Shown here: positions 43,079-55,867 of the stretch, one piece after another
How positions within the stretch are numbered: the stretch's first letter is position 1
Layout of the letters: every line of letters starts with the position of its first letter
Assembly: GCF_052857255.1 (NCBI RefSeq)
Contig: NW_027526708.1
Coordinates: forward strand, 58,481 to 122,480
Length of the DNA: 64,000 bases
Reading direction: 5' to 3'
Origin: Amblyomma americanum
Taxonomy: Eukaryota > Arthropoda > Arachnida > Ixodida > Ixodidae
Translations under genes and position numbers: made by a program
Notes under the pieces: generated by a model
The model's database searches: none
What the model was told of the DNA's origin: nothing
Seen by the model: only the letters and a program-made list of their open reading frames with translations

Positions 43079-44782
43079 GGTATTGAAAAGACTGTGAAGG
43101 AGATAAAATCCAAGATTGAAAACCTTGGAAACAGATACCGGTAAGTGGCACCCTTCATTTTGTTTTGCCTTACAGTGCGCTGCTCGTTCACCGCAGCAGT
43201 GCTGTTGTCAGATGCGAGGCTGCACACCTGCATCGTCGATTGATTTTTTTCGCATGCCGTACCTCTGAGGGTATTGAGCAGCTTGTGCTGGAGCGCCGCG
43301 TTTTAAAGCAGTACGGAAAACAGTCGTGCTATTGTGTTTCGCCGTTCACAGGACGCTAATTAAAAGTATGGTGTCACCATTCTATATTCATGCCTTTAGT
43401 CGTGACTGAACATACACCGCTACGATGTAGTGATATCTGCGTTTCCTGAAGGCCGGTTTGCAAATGCTTAATGTATTTTTGCGTAATATTTATCGCACAA
43501 CTTCCGTTTAATTTCCTAGTTCTTTTTGGAAGGAATCTTGGTTTTACCTTGAATCTCAGATGCCAAGCCTTTTCTAAACCGTTCCCCATAGCGACTGCCT
43601 GGTGCATAAAACAACGGCACATGAATTAATTTCGCGCAGAAGAATTGAGCTGCCGAAATATTTAATTGGAATTCACTCTCCTTAACTGGAACATGCAACA
43701 CATTGCTGGGCAGATCAACAGTGACTGCATGTTGAGAAGATGTGACTGTTTTCCTAGCAGCAGTCATGTAGAGTCCTCTGCAGCATATAAACACCATTGC
43801 AAGAAAGTCATACGTTTATTGCAGGTTGCTGAGCCGAAAAACAACAGGACATGGTGCCTCCACGTGGCGCTTCTACAAAGATAATTCCCGATTTCTTGGC
43901 CGCTTGCCTGTGAACGACGGCAGCCTTGTAGAGGAAACAATTGGCGGTGATGACACCACTGTTGAGATCGTAAGTACTCTTCTGTAGCTCAATGCAGGGC
44001 TCTTAGCTGTGAACCCTGCGTGAGGAAGACCTCTTCCGTTTTCTGTAACTTATCAGGAAGCAGACGCATTGATCCTGTATTGCATGACATATGGAAACTT
44101 GGCATATTTATTCATTACCAACAGCGCCTCTTGCGGATGAGTAAAAATGTACACATGAATGAAAATTTCACATGAGAAATGTCAACGCAACCACAAAATG
44201 CTAAAGTAGAGTAGAATATTCATTATGGGAACGGGTTTAATACGCCTGTTCAGATTGTGAAGGCTGCATGCAAAAGGTAATTATTTCTCAAGTACTTAGG
44301 AAGTTAAATGTTTGCTCGAGCTGCGTGCGTATCCATGGAAGCTGAAATATGTTTACATGCAGTATATTTTTTTGCTTTTTCTCATAATTTATAGCATGCA
44401 AAATGGCTTACAGCACTATCAGGTGACGAAGAATCTGGAATGGATGTCACTGCTGGTCGGACACCTCCGGCACCAGCACATGAAGTGCTGTTCGAGTCTG
44501 CTGCACTGCCCTCGTACCTCTTCATCACAAACAACAGACACAGAGGAGAGCAGCAGGGCTCAACCAGTGGCAACAAGTCGCCGATCCGCAAAACCAAGCC
44601 GGCATGTCGCCCAAAAGAGTCTGCTGACGGAACTGGTAAACACAACCCGGCAGTTGTGCTCCGACATCAAAGAAAGCCGGAAAGAAGAAATGGAGCTTCG
44701 CAGAATGGAGCTGGATATTCTCCGCGAATCAGCGGCCACAGAAAAACGCTTGACTGAAGCGCCGTTTAAATACTTAGAATAA
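43079..44782 (+). pseudogene. PIF/Harbinger Myb/SANT-like protein, exons
   Basis: Exon 43079-43140 ('GIEKTVKEIKSKIENLGNRY', acceptor 'ttgtgcgcag', donor GTAAGT) is the second half of a Myb/SANT-like (MADF-type) DNA-binding domain. Exon 43825-43969 continues in phase ('TTGHGASTWRFYKDNSRFLG'), with donor GTAAGT. The last exon opens at about 44423 and ends at 44782; its C-terminal part 'CSDIKESRKEEMELRRMELD' is a charged helix typical of these proteins. In the last exon an acidic linker is read in another frame ('DEESGMDVTAGRTPPAPAHE'), so a frameshift is likely. The first half of the SANT domain is missing. AATAAA follows at 44781, overlapping the 3' end of the convergent transposase. Confidence 0.6.
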
Positions 44783-46487
44783 TAAAAGTGCTTTCTTGAG
44801 CTGCATATGTGTATCAGTGGGATTATTGGGCCAGTTTTCAGAAGTATTCGGCAAGTGTGGCCTTACATCTTGGCCTCCAGCAGTGCAAGCATCGGTGTTG
44901 TGCGTGGGCTGCTCGTACAATGTATTGTAGTTGTGCACGTCCTGCACCCACTGCTCCTCCACATTATCTCGAAAGGCTTCGCAGATGTTGTGCAGCGTGC
45001 AGGACGCCCTAATGGCTTGCTTTGCATTCAGCAGTTTACATTCCATTCTCTTCATGATACACTGAAGCGGGCCTTCACACGACCAAACGCATCCTCCACA
45101 ATTCGCCTGGCCTTGGCAGGCTATAGTTGAAGATTGCCTGCTTGAAACCGATTGGGGCATTAGCATATGGCTTGAGTAAATGCGGTGTCATTACGACAAA
45201 CGATCACTCTCCACACGTTTCTTCAACCCTGGCCGGCCGTAGACATGGGCGTCATGGCACCTGCCCGGGCTCCCCACGTTCAGGAACAGGAAAGGGTAGT
45301 GGTGGTCAACGATTGCCGGCAGTATGATGCTGTACCTGCATGTAAAAAGAGGTTACCAGCACGATGCAGAAACTGTCTGAAGTGAATTAAAAAAATTTAG
45401 GCTCCCCATCAACATGAGCTTAAATATACCGATGGATTATACACAGAAATGTTTCCGTTTGTACAGGTTTCATAGGTCATTTTGTTGCCTAAAAAAAACA
45501 CTGGTTAAAGATGCTTTTCAGGTTGACTCTTTTGTGAGCATAATTTTCAACTGCCAACTGACATTTAAAATTGGGCCCACAAGAATTCTTGAAAATACCT
45601 GCTTCACTAGTGTGAAGAAAGAAATATCGGGCACAGATGCTAGATCTTGCATGCTATTCATTGTGTAAAGAAAAAAATAACGAAAGTTCTAGTGTGCCAC
45701 TTGGCACGCACAGAGAAAACGACATGCCCGATACAACACCGTGCATTTTAATGGACAAGCTGCATATCCCTCAATATCCAATATCAGCATTTTCTAAATA
45801 AAGCTTAATTCTATGGCAGCTGCTTTCATTAAGTCCTACTTAATGATTTGTGCAATAAAAAACAACGAAGTTTTCGGCCATCTGCTCTTTTGTCTTTGCC
45901 CTCCACTGCTATTCACGAATTGAAGAGCAACATAAAAAATACTTGCCATCCCTTGTAGTTATAGTAATCAGCTGCGTCTTTCTTGGGCGGTGAGATGGCG
46001 AAGTGGTAGCCGTCTAGTGCGCCGATGGCCTGCGGGAAACCAGCGATGGCGTAACACTCGCGCATGTGCTCGGCCACCTCCGCCTCCCTCGGCATGTGCA
46101 CCCAGGAGCCTTCAAGAACGTCAACGACTGCTCGGCAGAACTCTTTGTACACAATATTCACAGTAGAGCGGCAAATGCCAAACAGGTGTGCTATTGTCCG
46201 GACCTCGGCGCTGGAACGCAGGCAGTAGTACATGCCAGCGGCTACCCGTTTCTCCAAGGAAATTGGTTTCTGCATGTCTGCCACTTGACGCTGCAAAACG
46301 CACTGAAGCGATTCCACCAGATACCTGAATGTGGCAGGGCTCATGCGGAATGCCTGCTTGAAATGACATTCACGCAGGTTAGGCTTTGTGTCTTTAAACC
46401 AATTTTCTTTTCTTGGGAAGGCCCATCGCTCACGGATAATGCCTGACGAAGTGGAAGCCCGAACAGCGGCGTGCCTTGTTTATCAAA
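44776..46487 (-). pseudogene. PIF/Harbinger transposase (DDE_Tnp_4-like)
   Basis: Exon A (about 46487-45945) reads 'PRKENWFKDTKPNLRECHFK', 'FRMSPATFRYLVESL', 'GICRSTVNIVYKEFC' and the first catalytic box 'AIGALDGYHFAISPP', ending 'YYNYKG' plus a split Trp codon. Exon B (from 45335) continues 'YSIILPAIVDHHYPFLFLNV' and 'GSPGRCHDAHVYGR'. The junction is right only with a GC-AG intron (GCAAGT donor at 45944; 609 nt). Exon B then has a stop and a deletion that removes the second catalytic Asp region, followed by 'MTPHLLKPYANAPIGF', a frameshift, and the third box 'ARRIVEDAFGRVKARF', another frameshift, and 'ASCTLHNICEAF'. Relic. Its 5' end abuts the LINE at about 46450-46490; no right TIR was found. 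Confidence 0.8.
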
Positions 46488-47330
46488 TCTTCACATGCAC
46501 TTGATGAGAAAAACAGTGAGACGTCATCTGCATACATAACATGCTTCGTATGCAGGCATTAACTATATCCTTTATATATAAGATAAAAAGAAGCGGTCCA
46601 AGGATACTTCCCTGAGGTACGCCAGCAGTTATTTTTTATACTCCGAATCGACAGCTATTAATACTAACAAACTGAAAGCGATGTGCAAGATATGACACAA
46701 GAAGCGCATGAACACGACCCCTGAAGCCGTAGTCGAACAGTTTTGCCAAAAGAATATTATGACTTATGTTGTCGAAAGCCTGCGAAAAATCTATAAAAAC
46801 AACAAGGGCAAGTTTCTTTTCCTGGAAACACTGTAAGATATACTCTTTTTTGCTTAGTAATGCTGTCTTGGTAGATTTATGTTTGATAAAACCAAACTGC
46901 GAATCTGTAATTATTTCGTGTTTGTCACAAAAGCATGATATTTGTGTGTGGATAATTTTCTCCAGTCCTTTAGAAAAAGTTGGCAGCACGAAAACTGGTC
47001 TATAATCTGAAACGCAAAGCTTATTACCTTTCTTATACAATAGCAATTTGCATGCGCCGTGGGAACATTCCGTATTCAAAACTTGTATTAAATATATGTG
47101 CTAAAATTGGGGCTAAAATATCTTACACCTGCTTCACAGACCGTATCTGCAAACCATCCGCATCGTGTCTTCCGCTGTTCTGTTGGAAGTACTTTGTGCG
47201 ACTCTATGAAAATAAAAGCTATAGATCATACAGACACTTTCCTTTGGGTAATGTAACATACTTTTTTCGATAGAAGAGGTATATTCTCCATTTGAAATGT
47301 AAAGTTCACTTTGGAAGGTAGCCACACTTT
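46450..47330 (-). pseudogene. CR1-like LINE, reverse transcriptase fragment
   Basis: Minus strand: 'ILAPILAHIFNTSFEYGMFP', 'LCVSDYRPVFVLPTFSKGLE', 'DSQFGFIKHKSTKTALL', 'VVFIDFSQAFDNISHNILL', then after a stop 'ITAGVPQGSILGPLLFILYI' and 'HVMYADDVSLFFSS'. The reading ends near 46480, where Harbinger transposase sequence begins. Two frameshifts and a stop before GVPQG. Confidence 0.75.
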
Positions 47331-47339
47331 ATAGTAAAC

Positions 47340-49450
47340 TGACTTCCGGTGGAACGCTAAGCTTGACAGTATACTTTGAAGAGCAGAGGCGCATGCTACT
47401 AGAGTTTTCATGTCATCACAAACTATATGTATGATGATCGTTACCATGTAAAAACGCCATGACTTATAACACCCAGCATCATCTGTGGCAGCAATGGCTC
47501 ACTGAAACTATTTGTGCAATCCCTCTGTAACATACTTTCCTGCAATCAACAAGACAAGATCAGAAGGAAAGTGGTCTAGTTGATGCAGCTTTCTTAGAGG
47601 TTGAACTTTCGCATTTATTAGCAAAAGACCGTAAGGACGCACAACGGTAAGGACACGCATGAAGAATGACGCTGCTATTTTGTCGGCTACACGTAGCACA
47701 CGTTGAATGTCGCCGTGGTTATTGAGCCTCAGGTTGAGAGCTCGAGATCTAGATCGCTTAATGAAGACGTCTCCGCAATCATAGTGGCTTCCCAGTTGAC
47801 TCTCTACGTTTCTTACTTCGCCTCTGATGTGATCATACTTTAAAAGATGGAAATGGAATCGGAGTTAAAAAGCGGACAAATATAAATTTTCTTAGGAACG
47901 CAGTGACCCTTTGTTTGCGTTTTTCACTGGTGGTTCTCAGCACTTGGTGTCACACCGAAGCCGCAACTGCGGGCAATACTTGCACGATGCGCAATGTTTG
48001 GTGAAGTACCATGCAAGACACGGACGCAGTGCGTTTCTGCATGATTAGACCTCAGCGCAGTGAAGTCATATTTCCCTAAATGAAACGTCTCATACAAATA
48101 GACTCAGCTTCACTGCTGCGGTAGTCAGAAAGCTTAAAGCACCACAAATGTTTCCTACTGCTTACCGAAGGAAATTAGGTTAAAAGCATGGTTAAGTATA
48201 AAATTGTTTCGGGTCTACCCGCTTTTCGGGAGTCAACATGTGCTCACGGACGAACAGAAATAAAATTGATGACACGAGGAGGCAAATAAGAAGGTCTTGC
48301 ATGCATTCCAGAGGCTTAACAGTTTTAAAAACCTCGCCTTAAAATATTTCTACCGGTGATAATACAAGAAAATAATGAAATGCACGAGTCAGCATCCGAA
48401 CCTATGTATAAAAGCCGGACACTCTTTACTGAACAGGTGTACGAGACATCCCTAAATATAGCATGCCTGCGTAGGACACAGTGAATGGTCAATCGTCAAA
48501 ATAAGTCTTCAAAAAATGAATTCGCTTAAAGGAATTTCAGTTGTCACTTCGGAACAATAGTTCATTGTTGTCTTCGAAGAAACTGGCAGTATTGGTCCAG
48601 CTCTAGGTCATACGTTTAGATAGAGGCAAAACAGCCTGTTTAACATATCCTCAGGGCAGCATATTTGTTTCAGGAAGACCCAAAAAGGTTGTACAGCAGC
48701 AACACGAGAAAAGGCTAAGAGCTATATTCTCTTTTTAGAGGGAGGGAGGCGACACACTGAGGAAAGAAGGAATTGATAGCTATTGAAATAAAGTTCCGTT
48801 ACAATTTTGGTGAAAATACAACTTCTTAAGGTGGAGAGAGGCAGTTAATTATGAGCATGAAAATGCTGCTGCACCTTCATGTGGTAGTTTGATGGGGCCG
48901 TAACCTACATTTATTTAATTGCAAAGGTGTAACAACGCGATGAATAGTGCACAAACGATTAAAGAAGTCGCCAAATTGTGTCCGAAAAACGCCGCTATAA
49001 ATTATTCTTGAGGTTGCTGAAATACTTATAGTTGAAAAAAAAAACAAATTTAATGCGAAACATTAGCAGATATGGTGAAATAACTTGTAGAACTACTGAG
49101 TGTTGTACGATATGAACAATCCAGACATTGGCCAGCGTACGTAAAGCTTTACTTCTTGAAAACTGAAGAACTAAGTTAATATTTTATGTTCGCGATGCTC
49201 GTTTCTGTTTTTCGCATGGTTTTATTTTTTGGTATCACCGTTACTCTTGATACTCCTTTTATTTTACATCTCCTCTAGGTGTTATTTCTCGTTCTTTTAG
49301 CTCTTTAACACGATTCTCGGGATTTTCTTCCTTTAACATCTCCGCTCTTCCTGCATATTTTTGCGGGCGCTGCCGTTAAAGTGCTAATTTGTAAATAAAA
49401 GCATGCCCATGACGTTTTCGTTTGTCCTTCTTTGTTTTTGTTTTCATAAA
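47340..49450. other. No recognisable gene
   Basis: Two kilobases of AT-rich sequence; no signature beyond a few short frames (47226-47447, 47508-47699 minus). Confidence 0.4.
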
Positions 49451-49452
49451 AA

Positions 49453-51740
49453 AGATTTATTGCCTCAGGACACCAATCGGCGAAGGTGTGATGAAGGGTG
49501 CAGTAATGATTAAAGTAATAGAAAAGGTTAGCTGATTTTATGAAGTTCAGCAGTGAGGGATGGTATGGCCCCTGCGTCCAGGCAATACATGAAGCAGGGT
49601 TGTTCGGGGAAAAACCCGCTACGTTCAGGTGCCGGATCCTTGTAGCCTTGAAAGCTGGGCAGTCCCACAGTAAGTGGTTAATGTCGGCTCCAATGTCCTC
49701 GCGTTTACATATCGGGCACTCAGGCCGAGGGCAGAAATATCGATACTGAGGCCACTTCCGAGTGACAGCAGGTGTGAGGCCAACCGGACCCGGATCCTCC
49801 TATACGCGACCTCCTCTGCACGGGTAAGACCGCGGCGGAGGGTTACCGCACACGGAGGGATGAGAGCACGTGTGCGGCGCCGAAGGAGTTCCTTTCTTGA
49901 TGAAATGAGAGTAAAATTGTCCAAATGAAGGAGCCGAGGCAATGATGAGCTTGGAGTCACGAGGCGGGTCGCTGAATCTGCTTGGGTTTGAGAGGTCAGC
50001 AGATCCCGTGGGACCCACTCCATACGTACTGGCTGCGGGATGCGTTCGCGAGCCAGTGGATGTCCTGACATATCTTTGGGCTGCGGCCAACACGTCGTAG
50101 CAACCGCACTACTTTGAAGGGCGTCAGTGCGGATGACGACGCAGGGCGCAGGGAGCATACTTATGGCGGCCATGGAGCAGAGTGCCTCTTGAACTGCGAC
50201 GAGCTCAGAACAAAATGACGTAGGCGGTTCCGTAAGTTGAAAACTAAAGTTTGATTTAGGGTAGGCCTGCACGGGCAGTAGATTGCTGTTGTTGCATCAC
50301 AGGCTTGGATGCTTGCGTCTACGTATACAACAATGGACTCTTCTGGCAGGCAAGCATTTTGTACTTAAAATTTCTGGCATGCCGAATTAGCAGATGTTAG
50401 TCGGCGATTATCTGTTGGCTTATGGTCGCTGGGCTGTACAAACTTCCATAGGGGAAGAATCGGCGTTGGTGGCTGAAGAATGAAATGTGACGCTGCATAA
50501 GCCCTCATTGCGTGGAGTGCGGTATACTGGCATTAAGGCTGCGCGCGTCATGGCGCTGCTGCAACAGCTCATCAATCGTATTGAGCGGCGCATTCTCTTG
50601 TAAAGCTATGACCGGTGTGATGCGTGGAAAGCATGTAATGGTCCTCATAGCCTCTCGGTTCACGGCTTCAAGGCGATCTCATTGGGCTCTTGTAAGATAA
50701 TGAAACTGGGCTTGATAACAAGACGCGGCTACAGAACTGCCCTCGCCAACTGCCGTGCAACGAACGAGCCAGCGCTACCCTTTTTAGGAGCGATTTTTCT
50801 AATAAAGCCCAAGTCTAAATAGCTTGCCTTTTTGCCTGAGAAAGCCAAGCAGTCGCTGATCCTCATTCCTAGGATTTTTACAACCGGACTTTCTTCTAGT
50901 GGGGTGCCTGATAGACAAAGACGGATTGGACTCCATCAAGATTACGGCGTCCCCAGCGGTTGGCGACCGACGTGTGTGTAGTTTTATGCACTGATAGTTG
51001 AAGGCCGATGATAATGCGTAATTAGAGGTAACATCTTATGACTGATTGAAGGGCAGCCTCCTGAATAAGCAGACACTCGTAAGTACTCAAGTCCGGATGT
51101 CATCAGTGCACTGCAGAAATTTTATGTCATGGATGTCATGTAAGCGCTATGCTAGCGGGATGAAAGCAATATTAAATAACGTACGTGGCAGTACTGACCT
51201 CTGGGGCATGCCGCAGAGCGGAACAAATGATCCGACCGCTTCACCACTGAGGCGTATTGCAAACTTTCTGCTTTCCAAAAATGATTCAGCAAAACTACGC
51301 ACTCTCAGCGGGAGATGAAGCATCTGAATGGATTTCAAGATGGCAGCATGGCTGATGTTGTCATACGCCTTTTCAATGTCCATTCCTAAAACGGTACTCA
51401 CATTGCGGCTGCGGGTAGATGCCAAAACTGCAGATGCCAAGACAGCCAACTCGTTCTCGGTAATAATATATGGACGAAAGCTAAATTGAGCAGGGTGATA
51501 AAAAACATGCTGCTCTAGCCACCACAACAATCGAGTGGTTAGCATTTTCTCAGCCAGCTTGCACAGCGTTGGAAGAAGGTCGTAAGTTTTCAATGTCCGC
51601 TGGAGGCTTTCCTGATTTCGGGATAGGGAGAGACCACAACCGCTCTGGCAACATGTTCTCTTCCCCTACCTGCCGCACTAAATCAAGAGGGCCCGGCACC
51701 TGGTAAAGACGTGACAGCGTCTTCTGAGTTTATGTAGCCA
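49453..51740 (-). pseudogene. I-group LINE (RT, RNase H, zinc-knuckle tail)
   Basis: Minus strand, in order: 'NMLPERLWSLPIPKSGKPPA' (about 51650), 'YDLLPTLCKLAEKMLTTRLL', 'VLGMDIEKAYDNISHAAIL' (first Asp), 'GMPQRSVLPRTLFNIAF', a YADD box changed to 'CTDD' near 51105, then the RNase H domain ('SFCSELVAVQEALCSMAAIS', 'VVIRTDALQ', 'RMEWVPRDLLTSQTQADSAT') and, after a frameshift, 'DINHLLWDCPAFKATRIRHL'. AATAAA (plus 'tttatt' at 49456-49461) ends it. RNase H after RT places it in the I/R1/LOA-type group. The endonuclease is absent. Confidence 0.8.
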
Positions 51741-51749
51741 TCACTACCG

Positions 51750-52950
51750 AAGCTATGCACACGCACTAGACCAGGCAAGTTGTCGAGCTACGAATATCCT
51801 GAGGCTACTTGATCCATCCCAAGACCGAATATGCGGACCATGACCAAATATCTTCACGTGATCGCAAGGCCGAGGTTCGTGATGAATGCCTTGCGTCTCC
51901 TGATGCCTAGCCTGCGTACGCCAGCGTCCCGTAATAGACTACAGGTACTGCACGGGTTACTTTAACTGTTCAAGCTCTACAGTGGCAATCGCAGTTTTTC
52001 TCACAGTATTAAGATGCGAAAAGAGGGTCACGAAAGAATTTGTTTTTCTAAGGAATGTGCAGCGACACCAATCATTGACATAAAAAATTTTGCAATGGGT
52101 TTTAAAAAAAAAGATTTCTCATGCACGACATTTACGATGCGATTGTTCAAAATATGTTGCGGCGCTCAGGATACGAAGTCATTACATCTCCACGCACAAA
52201 ACAAACGGCAATGTTGACGTCCGCATTCGGCGTTGACTTGCGCAAGTGCTTCATGCGGTTCCCGCCGCCGACAACCAGTACGTTTCTTTATCGGTAAAAA
52301 CGTGCACCTTCACGCGATTTCTGTGCGAATAGCGGCATATCCGCAGTTTTGACCACATACCTAACTTGGGCAAATGTCTAATGCATCATAATCAGTGCCA
52401 AGAGCAATATGAACCCAGACCGAGTGAGTGAGTGCTGAAAAGTGTAGAAAGTAGCAAAGAACGCGTTCGCTTCAAGCTGCTAACCCTCCAAGCGCCGCTA
52501 TCCACAACAAGCTGACAACGCAGGCTTTTCTGTTTTTGTAATGTGTAAAAAATAGTACAGAGGATGTTTACTACATTCGAATGGTTGCGAAAGCATGGGT
52601 TCGTGCACGCAGAAGACGACAGTGAGCGGGCAGTGCTGCGGGGTACTCAAGCTAGGCCAGCTGCGAACGAACAACGAAAGAGAAAACGCAGGATTTTGCT
52701 CGGGATTGTTACCCATCGGATTAGTGGTTGCGCACTAAAAAGCCGAGAGCTTGAGTTGAAGAGGCGGCAAAGTACAATGGGGAAGGAGAATGAACGTGTG
52801 GGAACACAGAAGACAACGATGTCCCTTCGGTTGGGCCGTGTTAGCTGGGAATTATCGATACCAAGCTATCTTTTGTTCTTTTTTCTATAACTGTTTTGTT
52901 TATTCATTTAATTGTCTTGCAATCTTAATCACCGCGGAGAGCGAAGATTT
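51750..52950. other. No recognisable gene
   Basis: A plus-strand frame at 52564-52890 (108 codons, Arg/Lys-rich) has no signature. Confidence 0.4.
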
Positions 52951-52954
52951 ATTC

Positions 52955-53155
52955 TCAGAAATGTTTTTTGCTTGCTTGCCTACGTCGTTCGCATCGAACA
53001 ATTGAAGTGGCGCAATTACATCCATCCTCGTAGATCTTCAGACGGTGGACACACGTGAGCCCCGAAGGAATGCGAAGCATGGTGACGGTTCCTGAAGGCG
53101 GCATGCCTGTGCGACACGTTGTAAATTTTGCAGGAGCCAGTAGATTTTTGGACAT
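52955..53155 (-). CDS. Small cysteine-containing ORF with adjacent poly(A) signal
   Basis: The frame contains 'GMPPSGTVTMLRIPSGLTCV' and 'YEDGCNCATSIVRCERRRQ', then a stop followed at once by AATAAA (plus 'tttatt' at 52948-52953). An acceptor-like 'caacgtgtcgcacag' before 'GCATGCCG' would make it a terminal exon starting near 53107. Five cysteines in about 50 residues. Family not recognised; might be a secreted-peptide end exon or chance. Confidence 0.25.
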   Translation of the reverse strand: MSKNLLAPAKFTTCRTGMPPSGTVTMLRIPSGLTCVHRLKIYEDGCNCATSIVRCERRRQASKKHF

Positions 53156-53159
53156 ATTT

Positions 53160-53660
53160 GTTTCCTGACCCGTCCCTTGCTTTTCGCTACCCTTTTAATA
53201 TCTGCTCTTACCTTTCCCCTGTGCCGAGCAGCCTTCTGATTATTCTTGATTATTCTTTCGCTCTTCCGTCAATATCTTACTCACGTACTCCCGTTTACTT
53301 ATCGTGACCATGAAACACTATGTCGTAGCAATTAGAACTTGAATTCCTGAAACGCCCCTCAACAGGGAATAAACGAAGCGTTTTATAGCATTAAAAGAAT
53401 AAAAAAACATGAAGGTACTAATGCAAAAGGATATTCTTTCAACAAGTTTCATTCGGTGTCATAGAATACTTTTCAGCCAAAGGCTTCTATCAACGAAGAC
53501 TGATGTGCCGATTTGCCAAAATAAGGGCCTCTGCTTCCTCAGCGGGTGTGCCAAGTAAAGGCATGGGCTGTGGAACTGTATGCTAACCGCCGCTGCTAAT
53601 ACTCGTAGGGACTTTGCTCTGCGTCGTCCCATTTGGTTTGCTTTCCGGTGATACAACCTC
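53160..53660. other. No recognisable gene
   Basis: No signature on either strand. Confidence 0.4.
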
Positions 53661-53667
53661 CCTCCTT

Positions 53668-54060
53668 AGTTACTGTGACTGACAAGAGAGGGCGCCTGCG
53701 CCGCAGCGACACGAGTGCCACGGGTGGCGCGATTGCTGCGCGCGCGAGCGGGGGAGACGACGCGCTTTCCTGCTGGGGAAACTCGACAGGCGCTGAGGTA
53801 TCGCCCGCGTCGGTCCGCTCTCTGCCCGCGGGGCGAGGCCTCGTGGGAAAAAACGTTCGCTCCTGTATCTCATCCCGTCCGGCCTCGGAGTATCCCTTGC
53901 CCTAGCGTGGGCGAACATTCGCTCGTAATCTTTCTGGTCAGTCGGCCGACCTCGATTCATTAGCGTATTTTGTTGCTAGCTGGCGTTATTATTGTTATAG
54001 GAATAAATGCCATGTCTCTGTCACAAAAAGTGCCGTTCCTTTCTTTACCACAGAGCAAGG
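53668..54060 (+). mobile_element. Putative solo LTR
   Basis: GC-rich block from 'tgtgactgacaagagagggc' through a CpG-rich centre to an AT-rich end with AATAAA (about 54001) and 'ctttaccaca'. TG...CA ends and promoter-like GC content followed by a poly(A) signal resemble an LTR. No target duplication, no primer-binding site and no internal genes were seen, so this is tentative. Confidence 0.3.
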
Positions 54061-54064
54061 AGCG

Positions 54065-54860
54065 CCGTATTCGGCGTACGCTCGGTAGCGCTCGCGATCA
54101 TGGGGTGGAGTCAGGGCGGTTTTAAACTGTGTCAGCCTTGGTTAAGCTCTGAAAATGTATTTGTCCCCCCTATTACAACCACACATACTACATCCGAAGT
54201 TGAAAAAAAGGAGCCGAAATACCAAGCTTACAGTTTACTTTTGTCATAACTTGATATGAAAATATTGGCAGCCTTTATATAGTAGTAAATTGTTTAGAAA
54301 TGATTTTAATGTAATGGCGAGCGGCACTTGGGCGCAACGGATTTCGTTTGAACATTTAGATGCTATAATGCAACGTTAATTCAATAATGAGCAGAAATGA
54401 CCTTTGCGGAAAGATGTGAACTCCGCGAGTAGGCGATTCATTTCCAGGTTTAAAAGGCGAAAATTCAGTACCATATTTTTTAGTAGCTGGCATGACAATG
54501 AAATGTCGTCGTTCTATGCAGCAATACGCGCTATATCTGCCTTCAGAGAACGGAATAACACAACGACGCCAGAGCCAAGGCCAGATATTCTCCTGTGTCT
54601 TTCCTCACGCTGTGCTGAAATAACCCTGTTCCTGTAACTGAAGAGTCATGAATACCTTGAATTTTGGTATATAAAGGCGGATTGTTAATTTCTAAAAATT
54701 GGTTTTATCTTTACATACTATACTAGGGCGCGGACTATAGGGCATATTTGTTTTCACTATGACCTAGTGTCATGAAATTCACAGGGCAATTTTATGTACC
54801 GGGCGCCGGCTGTGTACTGGAAGCGGACAATATAGTAAAAAAAAGATTATTTCCAGATTA
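54065..54860. other. No recognisable gene
   Basis: AT-rich, unrecognised short frames at 54007-54249 and 54404-54637. Confidence 0.4.
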
Positions 54861-54864
54861 TTGT

Positions 54865-55850
54865 GTTGTATGCCGTGACATCACTCATTACACTGACTGT
54901 CAAACCTTGCAATGTGACCTTGATTCCATTAACAACTGGTGATCAACTTGGTTAATAAACATTAATGCCTCTAAAACGCAACCAATCCCTTTCACTCGCA
55001 AGCGTTGCCACATTCTGACATCTTACACTCTCCTCAACAGCAGAGCTGAACTGTCTACTACCTACAAATATCTGGGACTTCATATTCAGTCTAACATAGA
55101 GCTACCACATTAACAAAGTTCTGGAAGCTGAAAGTTGGTTTTGTTTAAAAGAAATGACGCAGTAACTGTCTAACATATCTCGGTGGACACACAAATCGCT
55201 CGGTATGGGAAGAGATAAACGTGGAACTGAAAGAGATGCTAACAGCTCTTTTGGTCTTTTAAAACGTAACCTAAAAAAAGCTCCTTTTCGCCTAAGAAAA
55301 CTGGCATGCATTACATTATTACGGCCTAAAATCAAGTACACATCATATTCTGGGACTCGGATCAGGCATATGTTATTCATGAGTTAGAGGCATTGCCAAA
55401 CAGTGCTGTCAGATTCATCTTTTGGCAGTTTTCTTGTCATAAAAGCGTTACCGCACTAAAGGCGCGCACCAAACTTGATAAGTTATCACATCGTCGCAAA
55501 CTTGCAAACTACCACACCTAACACTGTTACATGAACTTTATAATCATATTTTGCTCCATGACTATTTATTCCGATCGCACGCAACTTTATTTCCACGCCG
55601 CGCCTCGATCATCCGTTCAAACTTAAACGCGTTTAATGCCATACTTCTTCTGCAAAACAATTCATGCCTCGTACTATAGTCGACTGGAATAATCTGCATC
55701 GCACATCTCAACTGTAGGCAATTTTATGTTTCAGGACTTCCTAACTGAAATATCTGTCTAGCATTGCTCATTGTTTCTGTCGCTTCTTTCATTCAGATGT
55801 ATTGTTATTTTGTTTTGTACCGGTACTTACCTACATTCTCTAATTCACTT
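54865..55850 (+). pseudogene. CR1-like LINE, ORF2 C-terminal half
   Basis: Plus strand, across frameshifts: 'DITHYTDCQTLQCDLDSINN', 'TWLININASKTQ', 'TTYKYLGLHIQSNIELPH', then after about 130 foreign or decayed bases 'DANSSFGLLKRNLKKAPFRL', 'KLACITLLRPKIKY', 'NSAVRFIFWQFSCHKSVTAL' and a terminal 'DWNNLH'-like tail. Order and wording are those of CR1-like ORF2 downstream of the YADD box. The 3' UTR continues to about 56130, interrupted by a 145-bp repeat. Confidence 0.65.
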
Positions 55851-55867
55851 TTTGTTTTCTTTTATTC

